This document shows positions 54,537 to 61,662 of a stretch of DNA of 64,000 bases, one piece after another; the first letter of the stretch is position 1; every line of letters starts with the position of its first letter. Under the pieces are notes generated by a model. That model saw nothing but the letters and a program-made list of their open reading frames with translations. It was not told the origin of the DNA and searched no databases. The position numbers and the translations under genes are program-made. Source of the DNA: Neobacillus sp. DY30 (GTDB lineage Bacteria; Bacillota; Bacilli; Bacillales; Cytobacillaceae); NCBI RefSeq assembly GCF_030123065.1, contig NZ_CP126093.1, positions 5,648,001-5,712,000 of the forward strand. Reading direction: 5' to 3'.

Positions 54537-54552
54537 GTTCCTTATAAAGAAC
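54537..54552. promoter_or_regulatory. SinR-like operator upstream of the EPS operon (distal)
   Basis: GTTCCTTATAAAGAAC, differing by one base from the perfect palindrome at 32588. A further half-site GTTCTTT follows at 54570. Two spaced sites fit cooperative repression of the eps promoter by SinR tetramers. Confidence 0.68.
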
Positions 54553-54687
54553 GTGTCAAGTTGAAAATTGTTCTTTTTAAAATTCCATTTAACAAATGTA
54601 TTGACATTTTAATGTCAGTCAATATTCTTCCTACATGCTTATCCCCATCTTGTTAATACCAACTCTTATGACAATAATCATCAGGTC

Positions 54688-54703
54688 GTTCTTAAAAGAG
54701 AAT
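54688..54703. promoter_or_regulatory. Degenerate SinR-like sites in the EPS/sinR divergent region
   Basis: GTTCTTAAAAGAGAAT here, GTTCTCT at 54809 and GTTCTTTATAATGAAA at 54860 carry one good half each. They lie between the divergent EPS operon and the sinR-like gene at 55084, so autoregulation is possible. The 106-codon open frame 54761-55081 across this region is not supported as a gene. Confidence 0.4.
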
Positions 54704-55083
54704 TGACTTAAAAAATATATCATACAAATTCTTATTTGAACAATACAAAAATGGTAAATTTTGAAATTCCCACTTGGTCCGTTTAGCAAACAAGAAAGCA
54801 TTCTTCTTGTTCTCTATTTCCTTAATTTATTCTTAAAAATACTTGTAATGCATCATTTCGTTCTTTATAATGAAAATGTGAAATCGCTGTTCAATAAGCA
54901 TGATCTTTTTCAAACATATAATTCAAGCTGTGTTTGCATTCAATCTGCTGCTGTTGACTACAAACAAAGCTTTAATGTGCCAAATGTTGGATTTTACTTA
55001 TTAGTAATATTTTATATCCATTTATTTTTTTCACAATCAGTTCGTTATAACGCATATACATTATCTATTTTAAGGAGGTAAAA

Positions 55084-55443
55084 ATGGTTGGAGTTCGTAT
55101 AAAAAAATTGAGAGAACAAAAGGGGTATTCCATTACGGAATTAGCAGAACTTGCAGGAGTATCCAAATCATACCTGAGTTATATTGAACGAAATCTTCAA
55201 AATAATCCCTCACTCCAGTTTTTATCAAAGATTGCTGTACCATTGGATACTACGATTACATTTTTATTATGTATTGATGATAACGAATCACACCCTTTGA
55301 TGGATCAACTACTGGATGAAGAGTGGAGGGCCTTAATTCAAAAGGCTATTAATAATGGAATGAGTAAAGATGATTTCAAGAATTATCTGGATTATATTCG
55401 TTTTACAAAATGGTTAAATCAAAAAAAGGAGTTTGGTGAATAA
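55084..55443 (+). CDS. SinR-like biofilm repressor, intact copy
   Basis: 119 residues. XRE helix-turn-helix at 1-65 (VGVRIKKLREQKGYSITELA, AGVSKSYLSYIERNLQNNPS), a short acidic linker, and the SinI/SinR oligomerisation part MDQLLDEEWRALIQKAINNG then MSKDDFKNYLDYIRFTKW. It differs much from the frameshifted copy at 26658 in the linker. In B. subtilis SinR represses eps and tapA operons; here the gene is divergent from the EPS operon, with matching operator-like palindromes between. A perfect TAAGGAGG site precedes the ATG. A sinI-like gene follows after 2 bp. Confidence 0.85.
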   Translation: MVGVRIKKLREQKGYSITELAELAGVSKSYLSYIERNLQNNPSLQFLSKIAVPLDTTITFLLCIDDNESHPLMDQLLDEEWRALIQKAINNGMSKDDFKNYLDYIRFTKWLNQKKEFGE

Positions 55444-55445
55444 GC

Positions 55446-55601
55446 ATGACAACAACTATTATGGAACAAGATTCTAAAACCCCTTTTGATGATGAATGGA
55501 AGAAATTAATATCATATGCAAAAATTTCAGGCCTTACAAAAGAAGATATACTTCAATTCTTGCAAAAAAATAGTACGAATGAATTATGTAAAAAGATATA
55601 A
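55446..55601 (+). CDS. SinI-like anti-repressor
   Basis: 51 residues: TTTIMEQDSKTPFDDEWKKL then ISYAKISGLTKEDILQFLQK. The DDEWKKLI--AKISGLTKEDI part is the SinI dimerisation hairpin. Starts 2 bp after the stop of the SinR-like gene, so repressor and antagonist are co-translated; the order is reversed relative to B. subtilis sinI-sinR. Not reported by length-limited gene finders. Confidence 0.72.
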   Translation: MTTTIMEQDSKTPFDDEWKKLISYAKISGLTKEDILQFLQKNSTNELCKKI

Positions 55602-56065
55602 GATTACAATTCTTACATCCTTTTAAAGTGAGATGTATCCTTTTCAGGTTTCTATGAGTTCTTTAGGATGACACTGAACTACTAGAATGGGGTAAACTTT
55701 AGCTAAGGATTTTCACAAAATCTTTACACCAGAAAACAAGAACACCTTAACCCACGACATCTATGCCCCCTGCACTTTTATTTTGTTTTGCATTTAGCCG
55801 CATAGGCACTTATGTATATTTGTATTCTTTCTTTATCTTTTTCACCAAGTACTTAAATCCCTCTCCATTTTGTTTGTTATTCGAAAAAATGGAAATTTCA
55901 GGGTCTGCTTAAGGTCGGTCATTTTTATAAAAATATTTCCGTTTAACTTATGTAGGATTATACGCTGTTACTGAATTTTAAGTGAATCCATAGTGAATTT
56001 TTGGAATCCTCTTTGCTGAGTTTATTCTGGAGTTATTAAAAATTGTTCTTTTGGAGGTAATAATC
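55602..56065. other. Intergenic between sinI-like gene and manA
   Basis: No supported gene. GTTCTTT at 56045, four bases before the manA ribosome site, is a single SinR-like half-site. Confidence 0.5.
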
Positions 56066-57010
56066 TTGCAACCTTTATTCTTGAAGTCAGTTTTTAAAGA
56101 GAGAATTTGGGGCGGTACGACCTTGAAGATGGAATTTGGGTATGATATTCCAACTGAAAATACAGGGGAGTGCTGGGCAATTTCAGCTCATCCAAATGGA
56201 CCATCAGTGATTGAGAATGGCCCTTATGCGGGAGTAGGGTTGGACACGTTATGGAAGGAACACCCAGAGCTGTTTGGACATCCAAAGGAAGAGGTTTTCC
56301 CACTGTTAACAAAAATATTAGATGCCACTATGGACTTGTCTGTCCAAGTTCATCCAGAGGACTCATATGCTAAGGTCTATGAAAATGGCGAGTTAGGGAA
56401 AACGGAATGTTGGTATATTCTTGATTGTAAAGAAGATGCCTACATGATCTATGGCCATCATGCACAGTCAAGGGAAGAATTAATGGAGCAAATTAACAAA
56501 GGTCAATGGAATAAACTATTGCGTCGAGTTAAGATTAAGCCAGGGGATTTTTTCTATGTTCCTAGCGGAACCATTCATGCGTTATGTGAAGGAACCCTTG
56601 TAATTGAAACACAGCAAAGCTCCGATACGACGTATCGTGTATATGATTATGAACGCCGGGATGCAAATGGAAATTTACGTGAACTTCACCTGGAGAAGGC
56701 GATTTCTGTAACCAGTGTGCCGTTTCAAGAAACTGGTGTTATTCCCAATATTAAAGTGAGGGAAAATGTCGCGATTACTACTTTCGTAGAATCTGAGTTT
56801 TTCTCTGTACATAAATGGGATATTACCGGTCAATCTACCTTCCTAAATGATAATCAATATTTACTAATGAGTGTGATAAATGGGGAAGGAATCCTTGTTC
56901 ATAATGGGAATCGTTACTCACTGAACAAAGGAACGCACTTTATTATTCCGGTTGGATTTGGAGAATTCAGTATAGAAGGAAGTTGTAGTTTAATTATTTC
57001 GCATAAATAA
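56066..57010 (+). CDS. manA: Mannose-6-phosphate isomerase, class I
   Basis: 314 residues, cupin-type zinc enzyme: QPLFLKSVFKERIWGGTTLK, LSVQVHPEDSYAK with zinc ligands, GKTECWYILD, FYVPSGTIHALCEGTLVIET and RVYDYERRD. Interconverts fructose-6-phosphate and mannose-6-phosphate, the entry to GDP-mannose and GDP-fucose made by the EPS locus. It initiates at TTG 56066 behind GGAGG; the in-frame TTG at 56051 overlaps that site. Read away from the EPS operon, behind the sinR/sinI-like pair. Confidence 0.92.
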   Translation: MQPLFLKSVFKERIWGGTTLKMEFGYDIPTENTGECWAISAHPNGPSVIENGPYAGVGLDTLWKEHPELFGHPKEEVFPLLTKILDATMDLSVQVHPEDSYAKVYENGELGKTECWYILDCKEDAYMIYGHHAQSREELMEQINKGQWNKLLRRVKIKPGDFFYVPSGTIHALCEGTLVIETQQSSDTTYRVYDYERRDANGNLRELHLEKAISVTSVPFQETGVIPNIKVRENVAITTFVESEFFSVHKWDITGQSTFLNDNQYLLMSVINGEGILVHNGNRYSLNKGTHFIIPVGFGEFSIEGSCSLIISHK

Positions 57011-57035
57011 GATGTGGGGGTCTGACCCCAGTACT

Positions 57036-57145
57036 AAGGTTATTCGTAATCTCTTTCATACGTACCCATTTTGTAAGTATCTAAAAAATGCACACTCTAA
57101 AATATTCCATTTATAGCCATAAAAAGGGAATACTAGAATACCAGG
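57036..57145. repeat. Remnant of the kinase 5' end and leader
   Basis: Matches 24269-24365: first codons of the histidine kinase (minus strand) plus leader. Just left lies the palindrome GGGGTCTGACCCC (57018-57030), where the match begins. The rest of the kinase gene is absent. Confidence 0.75.
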
Positions 57146-57158
57146 GGAATGCCACAGG

Positions 57159-57194
57159 AATTGCAATAGGGATTGCAATAGGGATTGCAATAGG
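57159..57194. repeat. Three tandem 12-bp units
   Basis: GATTGCAATAGG three times (first unit AATTGCAATAGG), running directly into the GGGACGGTT arm of the next repeat. Confidence 0.85.
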
Positions 57195-57239
57195 GACGGT
57201 TCCCGCGGTATCTGTAAAAAAATCCGCCAGAACCGTCCC
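57193..57239. repeat. REP-like inverted element
   Basis: GGGACGGTT at the left and CCGCCAGAACCGTCCC at the right, the latter identical to 23054-23069. Same family as 20244-20306. Confidence 0.7.
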
Positions 57240-57260
57240 TAAAATTCATTTCCTCAAATT

Positions 57261-57626
57261 TCAGTTTTTTAAGAGAGTTAAATGTCCGACGATTTCCTTC
57301 GCTTCAAATTTTTCCATCGGCGGAAGGGCAATTACAGTTAATGAACCCGCTTTAATCTCTGTTAAGCCACTATCATGTATACTGAAAAAACCTCTTTTTT
57401 CTAACTTTTCAAGCTCGGTTTGTTTACCCTTTAGAATAATTTTCTTCATTCCGCTCTGTACCCATTCCACGAAATCATCGTGCCTTTCAGGAAAAGGGGA
57501 ATGTGAGGACATCAGGTTAATCGTACTTAGAGTTGCAGCATGAGCCACTTGTGCGGCTGTTTTACCCGTCGACATTTTTAGGTCTTGGTTTACAATAAAA
57601 TATTGAACGAGATCTCGTTTATTCAT
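57261..57626 (-). CDS. Peptidyl-tRNA hydrolase, PTH2 family
   Basis: About 121 residues. QYFIVNQDLKMSTGKTAAQV then AHAATLST is the PTH2 opening with the catalytic Lys; GMKKIILKGKQTELEKLEKR and HDSGLTEIKAGSLTVIALPP complete the fold. PTH2 enzymes, typical of archaea and eukaryotes and scattered in bacteria, release peptide from stalled peptidyl-tRNA. In Bacillus the house-keeping enzyme is the unrelated Pth (SpoVC), so this is an extra. The ATG at 57626 is preferred to the TTG at 57638, which abuts the AAGGA site. Confidence 0.82.
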   Translation of the reverse strand: MNKRDLVQYFIVNQDLKMSTGKTAAQVAHAATLSTINLMSSHSPFPERHDDFVEWVQSGMKKIILKGKQTELEKLEKRGFFSIHDSGLTEIKAGSLTVIALPPMEKFEAKEIVGHLTLLKN

Positions 57627-57685
57627 CTTCGTGTTCAATCCTTCTATAAAGGTTAATTCAAAGCTTCATACTTTAATCATTCTAT

Positions 57686-57979
57686 CTAGTACCGTGACTT
57701 ACGTAGTTTCGCATCAAGAAAAATATTACCGAAAGGAATAAACGCAACAGCAATCGCTGAGGTTACCCATATAAAGGACCACCTAATCTTAAAAGTTACA
57801 TATGCAATAGTAAACAAATACATGATAAAGAACAAACCGTGAAGCGAACCAACAACTGTTACTACTTCTGGGAGACCTGCAAAGTACTTAAGCGGCATAG
57901 CAATAAATAACAAAATGAGCAGGGATAAACCTTCTATAAATCCCATTAACCTAAATCGACCAATTGCTGAGGTTAACAT
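57686..57979 (-). CDS. DUF3817 integral membrane protein
   Basis: 97 residues with three hydrophobic segments; the pattern GRFRLMGFIEGLSLLILLFI, AMPLKYFAGLP then VGSLHGLFFIMYLF with GNIFLDAKLRK at the end is DUF3817 (YdzA-like). Function unknown. Lies between the PTH2 and HAD genes on the same strand. Confidence 0.82.
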   Translation of the reverse strand: MLTSAIGRFRLMGFIEGLSLLILLFIAMPLKYFAGLPEVVTVVGSLHGLFFIMYLFTIAYVTFKIRWSFIWVTSAIAVAFIPFGNIFLDAKLRKSRY

Positions 57980-58013
57980 ACTATTCCCTCCTATCTTTTA
58001 TCTACCATGCATT

Positions 58014-58826
58014 TTAATTGTTTAATACTAATTTTTCTATGGCATAAGCTACTCCATGTTCATTATTAGATAGTGTATGGAACTGGGCCGCTTCTTTCAC
58101 AACAGATACTGCATTGGCCATTGCCACTCCACAGCCTGCATACTCAATCATACTTAAATCATTCTCGCCATCCCCCATGCAGATGACCTCTTCTCGTTTA
58201 ATTCCAAGTTTTTCAGCCAGCTGTTTGACTGCATTTCCTTTGCTGACACGCGGATCTAGGATTTCTAAAAAGAACGGAGTACTTTTTACGAACGTATATT
58301 TTTCCCAGAATGATTCAGGTATGTTGGCAATGCTCGTATTCAAACGGTCCGGTTCATCAATGAACATTACCTTCGGAATTAGCATGTCCTCTGGTACTTC
58401 ATCAATTGGCAGATAATGAAGAGGCATCTGATTGATATGAGCTTCATGAATGGTATACTCGTTTATTACTCTATGCGGTGTATAAAGATGTTCTGTATCA
58501 AAGTAATGGAGCGGTGAACCAATCTTTAGGCCTAATTCATATATGTCTTTTAAATCATCATAGCTTAAGGTAATTTGGGATTCTACATCCTTGCTGTACG
58601 TATTTTGTACAAGTGCACCATTAAAGGTAATCACAAAGTCATCTTCATCGTTTAATTTTAATTCCTCTATAATCGATTGGACACCAACGATTGGCCTCCC
58701 CGTACAGATTACCACCTTTACTCCTTTTGCTTTAGCAGCTTGAATGGCGTCATTGACCTCTTTTGTAATTTCCTTTCGATCATTCATCAGTGTTCCATCA
58801 ATATCTATTGCTATTAATTTATACAA
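58014..58826 (-). CDS. HAD-superfamily sugar phosphatase, Cof type (intact copy)
   Basis: 270 residues. Motif I DIDGTLMND (nucleophile and acid Asp), motif II TFNGA region, motif III Lys within RVSKGNAVKQLAEKLGI and motif IV GDGENDLSMIEYAGCGVAMA, with the large C2-type cap of the Cof/YidA group. Dephosphorylates small sugar or vitamin phosphates. A truncated second copy lies at 25413-25771 on the same strand, on the other side of the EPS locus. Confidence 0.92.
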   Translation of the reverse strand: MYKLIAIDIDGTLMNDRKEITKEVNDAIQAAKAKGVKVVICTGRPIVGVQSIIEELKLNDEDDFVITFNGALVQNTYSKDVESQITLSYDDLKDIYELGLKIGSPLHYFDTEHLYTPHRVINEYTIHEAHINQMPLHYLPIDEVPEDMLIPKVMFIDEPDRLNTSIANIPESFWEKYTFVKSTPFFLEILDPRVSKGNAVKQLAEKLGIKREEVICMGDGENDLSMIEYAGCGVAMANAVSVVKEAAQFHTLSNNEHGVAYAIEKLVLNN

Positions 58827-59181
58827 AACATGTCCTCCTAAATCTCGCTTTTAATTGAGCATATTACCATATTACAAGAAGGACAATGATTAATCCAGAG
58901 GACCCATACTATCTTAATATATCCGTAACTCATGGCTTTTTTATTTTTTAACGTTTAAAAAGCTAGTGTTTCGGGTATATATATAGTATTTGGAATAGGA
59001 ACCCTAAAAACTGAATAATATAGAGTTAAAGACCTATAACTCTACTTCGTAGATATCAGATAGTATCTATATATACATAAACGCAAAACTAAAGGGGCTA
59101 ACAACATATTTGGTGATCATGCTCGCCAGTTACCGAATACGGTCTCTTACGATTTTTGAAAAATTAAAGGAGACAAACATT
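58827..59181. other. Intergenic, short palindromes only
   Basis: No gene supported. TAGAGTTA-N6-TAACTCTA (59032-59053) and AGATA-N8-TATCT (about 59050-59070) are the only structures seen. Confidence 0.45.
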
Positions 59182-59343
59182 ATGGAGATCAACAGGAATA
59201 TGACAAAACTTAGAATTATGTGGCATTCGGCAAGAATAAACTATTTAAAGCAATTATTGGATAGCTGTCTCGATACCATTATTCAAACAAAATTGAGACG
59301 AAAAATAACCTATCATTACAATAGGTTAATTGATCTTAATTAG
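59182..59343 (+). CDS. Small helical protein of unknown function
   Basis: 53 residues, EINRNMTKLRIMWHSARINY then LKQLLDSCLDTIIQTKLRRK, probably a helical pair. The size and general look recall Spo0E-type phosphatases, but the SQELD motif is missing. AAAGGAGA precedes ATG 59182; the upstream extension of the frame is unsupported. Confidence 0.55.
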   Translation: MEINRNMTKLRIMWHSARINYLKQLLDSCLDTIIQTKLRRKITYHYNRLIDLN

Positions 59344-59477
59344 TCGGGTACCTTAACCACTGGGACGGTACATCATGGTTAAACCATGGTAAATATCTTA
59401 GGGTGATGTTCATCCCTCGGCTCACTAATATCACCAATTAATAAGCCATATAAACCGCCCACAATGTTCACTCGGTT

Positions 59478-60059
59478 TTACGCAAAAAACGCCTTTACTT
59501 TTTTAGACCCTTTTACTAAGTAAGCAATGGGTTTGATATAGATAGGATATCCTTCAGTGTTATTGATGGCGTCTTCCACATCAATTAAAGCTGGAACCAG
59601 TCTCTTCTTACCAAACATAACTTCCTCGCCAACTTTTTCGATTCTGAATTTAAACTTCTCGGTTAATTTTACATAATGATTATGCTCTAAATAGCTAACG
59701 TAAAAGCGAACCTGGTTATTCTTAGCATGCATGGCTGCCAGCTTAAGCAAATCCAATAAGATGGATTTTGAAGCAAACTCTTTTGTTACCCCCATTTTAC
59801 GAACCTGGTAAGAATACTTTAAGTTTTCTAGTATGCGTGTTTCTTTTGATATATCAATTAAATCCTCAATTTCCAAGAGATTCGCATCACATGGCACAAA
59901 TTCGATTGTTCCAACACTTCTGTTGGTTTTGTCCTTTAACAGATAAGCTTCTGAGTTTTCAGCAAGCGTTGTTACCTGGTATTTCCTTTCATTGGCGATT
60001 TGACTCCACAGAGTCATAAACTCTTCTTTTTGTTCATGGTTTTCTACCAAAACATTCAT
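59478..60059 (-). CDS. GNAT-fold protein, autoinducer/FeeM-synthase-like
   Basis: 193 residues. LKDKTNRSVGTIEFVPCDAN, then LEIEDLIDISKETRILENLK, VRKMGVTKEFASKSILLDLL and VRFYVSYLEHNHYVKLTEKF then RIEKVGEEV. The order fits GNAT-related N-acyl amino acid or homoserine-lactone synthase-like proteins, a group common and poorly studied in Bacillus. The substrate is unknown. Start at ATG 60059, nine bases behind GGGG; the in-frame ATG at 60068 touches that site. Confidence 0.6.
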   Translation of the reverse strand: MNVLVENHEQKEEFMTLWSQIANERKYQVTTLAENSEAYLLKDKTNRSVGTIEFVPCDANLLEIEDLIDISKETRILENLKYSYQVRKMGVTKEFASKSILLDLLKLAAMHAKNNQVRFYVSYLEHNHYVKLTEKFKFRIEKVGEEVMFGKKRLVPALIDVEDAINNTEGYPIYIKPIAYLVKGSKKVKAFFA

Positions 60060-60207
60060 CGTTATCATCCCCGCTAGTTGTATTACTTTGTCCTTTTAAT
60101 TGTGTAATAATTAACCAAATTTGGCAATAGAAAAACGTTTGGTCTATAAAATGCCCTCCACCATATGCTAAATTATTACATTATTTGACTAGCTACAACA
60201 AACTGGT

Positions 60208-60292
60208 AACTAATCAAACGTTTGATTAGTTTGAATTGAATCTGTTTAGCAACTTGAATTTCCTTTATAATAATGGTGCAATAATTGTCGAG
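60208..60292. repeat. Palindrome-headed ~85-bp repeat (copy)
   Basis: ACTAATCAAACGTTTGATTAGT, a perfect palindrome at 60210-60230, then about 55 bp to AATTGTCGA (60283-60291). Confidence 0.65.
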
Positions 60293-60352
60293 GAAATATC
60301 GTCAATATGTGACCCTATAAATAGAACCAATCAAGAACTTTGAAACAAAAAA

Positions 60353-60395
60353 CTGCACCTCCAAATGTTAGTCGCAACTAGCAATTGTGGTGCAG
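60353..60395 (-). terminator. Terminator of the zinc-ribbon gene
   Basis: CTGCACC and GGTGCAG close a hairpin with an inner TAGT-CGCA-ACTA stem; on the minus strand it is followed by TTTTTTG. Confidence 0.75.
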
Positions 60396-60479
60396 CATTA
60401 AATATTGTTCTTCTTTAGAATACCTATCATAATCATAAGAAATAACCTTACTCAACCCGCCATATATAGAAACGAAAAG

Positions 60480-61382
60480 TTAGTCCGCAAAGATGGTGCC
60501 TAGCAAGTGTTCACGTTCAAATTGATCTAAAACCTCACCATCAACTACAATCATCTGATCGATATACGAATCCCCGGTTATCCCTATATCGATGATGACA
60601 GACACGACTTCCCCATCCCGGTCTGCTACTCCTGTAAAGCGAACAATCTCATAAGGAAGCTCGGTTTCTTGGTTTTCCCAGTGGGGAGACCCAAAAAACC
60701 GGTGAAACCCATTTCCAATCGTAGCTGATGGATAACTTTTATAGGATCCGTTCTGAACACTTACGATATTTATCGCATTAGGTGGAATAAGCACGTCCTG
60801 ACTAACCAAATAAAAAATTACAAAACCCATGAAAGAAGTTATGGCAGTTATCCAATTAGTTCTGCCCTTCTTTTTCGACCATATGTCCATTTTTTCCTGA
60901 TTATTGTTTCTTCGTTTACCTTTCGTCAATTGCCGTTTGGTGTGCTGCAAATAAAAATAGTTTCCGAACAATCCATAAAGTAACGTAATGCAAACCTTTA
61001 GCACCCATAGGATCGGAAAATAAAAAATAGAATAGGTGATATCAATAAAGTACAACAACAAATCTAACCAAAGATAGATACCTGCCAGAAACCCAAGATA
61101 CCGATACATTTTTCGGTAGCCGAGCCAAATTGGTCCTAGAAAAAAGGATGCCCAATTCCAGCTTGTTTTGATTGCTCGATTTTCTAACTGGTCCCATTTT
61201 CTTCGATAATAATGATGCTTTTTTCCCACATAAGACTGCTCCATCTCAAGGTCGTTTTCAACAAGTTCTTGCGCTGGTTTTGGATCTTGTACATATTCAC
61301 TGGAAACAACATGCCCACATCTATAGCAATGAGCCTCATGTTCCCCTATTTCCTGACCACAATCTCGGCAACTCAAATTCAT
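60480..61382 (-). CDS. Zinc-ribbon and DUF2628 membrane protein
   Basis: 300 residues. An N-terminal zinc ribbon (CRDCGQ, then CYRCGH) is followed by a linker and the DUF2628 segment TSWNWASFFLGPIWLGYRKM then YRYLGFLAGIYLWLDLLLYF with two to three membrane passes. After a basic stretch comes a further membrane segment (AITSFMGFVIFYLVSQDVL) and a ~100-residue extracytoplasmic domain with FTGVADRDGEVVSVIIDIGI. Function unknown. ATG 61382 is selected for the AGAAGTG site; the frame is open further upstream without support. Confidence 0.75.
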   Translation of the reverse strand: MNLSCRDCGQEIGEHEAHCYRCGHVVSSEYVQDPKPAQELVENDLEMEQSYVGKKHHYYRRKWDQLENRAIKTSWNWASFFLGPIWLGYRKMYRYLGFLAGIYLWLDLLLYFIDITYSIFYFPILWVLKVCITLLYGLFGNYFYLQHTKRQLTKGKRRNNNQEKMDIWSKKKGRTNWITAITSFMGFVIFYLVSQDVLIPPNAINIVSVQNGSYKSYPSATIGNGFHRFFGSPHWENQETELPYEIVRFTGVADRDGEVVSVIIDIGITGDSYIDQMIVVDGEVLDQFEREHLLGTIFAD

Positions 61383-61517
61383 CACTTCTCTCTTATAAAT
61401 AGACGAATGCAAAAAAGTTTTTCCTTGATTATATTCAATAAAAAAATTCATTTATCCTATCTCCATTCATTTTTTTCTTAACTTTTTCAATCAATCGACA
61501 AAGAGTGACATATATGA

Positions 61518-61602
61518 ATTCAATTAAACGTTTGATTAGTGGAAGATTCAAACCATACCCAGTTTGGGATTAGTACAAATAATTGTTGCAAGAATTGTCG
61601 AT
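61518..61602. repeat. Palindrome-headed ~85-bp repeat (copy)
   Basis: TCAATTAAACGTTTGATTAGT head and AATTGTCGA end (61593-61601). Confidence 0.6.
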
Positions 61603-61620
61603 GATATGGACATTACTCCA

Positions 61621-61655
61621 TGAAAAAAGAGAGACCATAAGAAGTCTCTCTTAAC
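61621..61655 (-). terminator. Terminator of rtcB
   Basis: AAGAGAGAC / GTCTCTCTT, 9 bp, with 8-base loop; on the minus strand followed by TTTTTTCA. Confidence 0.85.
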
Positions 61656-61662
61656 TACGAAA

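Noticed and set aside
54761-55081. Rightward 106-codon frame before the sinR-like gene
   Set aside because: Covers the regulatory region with SinR-like half-sites; lacks a start context and its sequence is low in complexity.
57088-57543. Rightward 151-codon frame containing GIAIGIAIGIAIG
   Set aside because: Runs through 12-bp tandem repeats and a REP-like element and then antisense to the PTH2 gene.
59182-59343. Spo0E-type phosphatase
   Set aside because: The SQELD signature is missing; only length and helical character agree.
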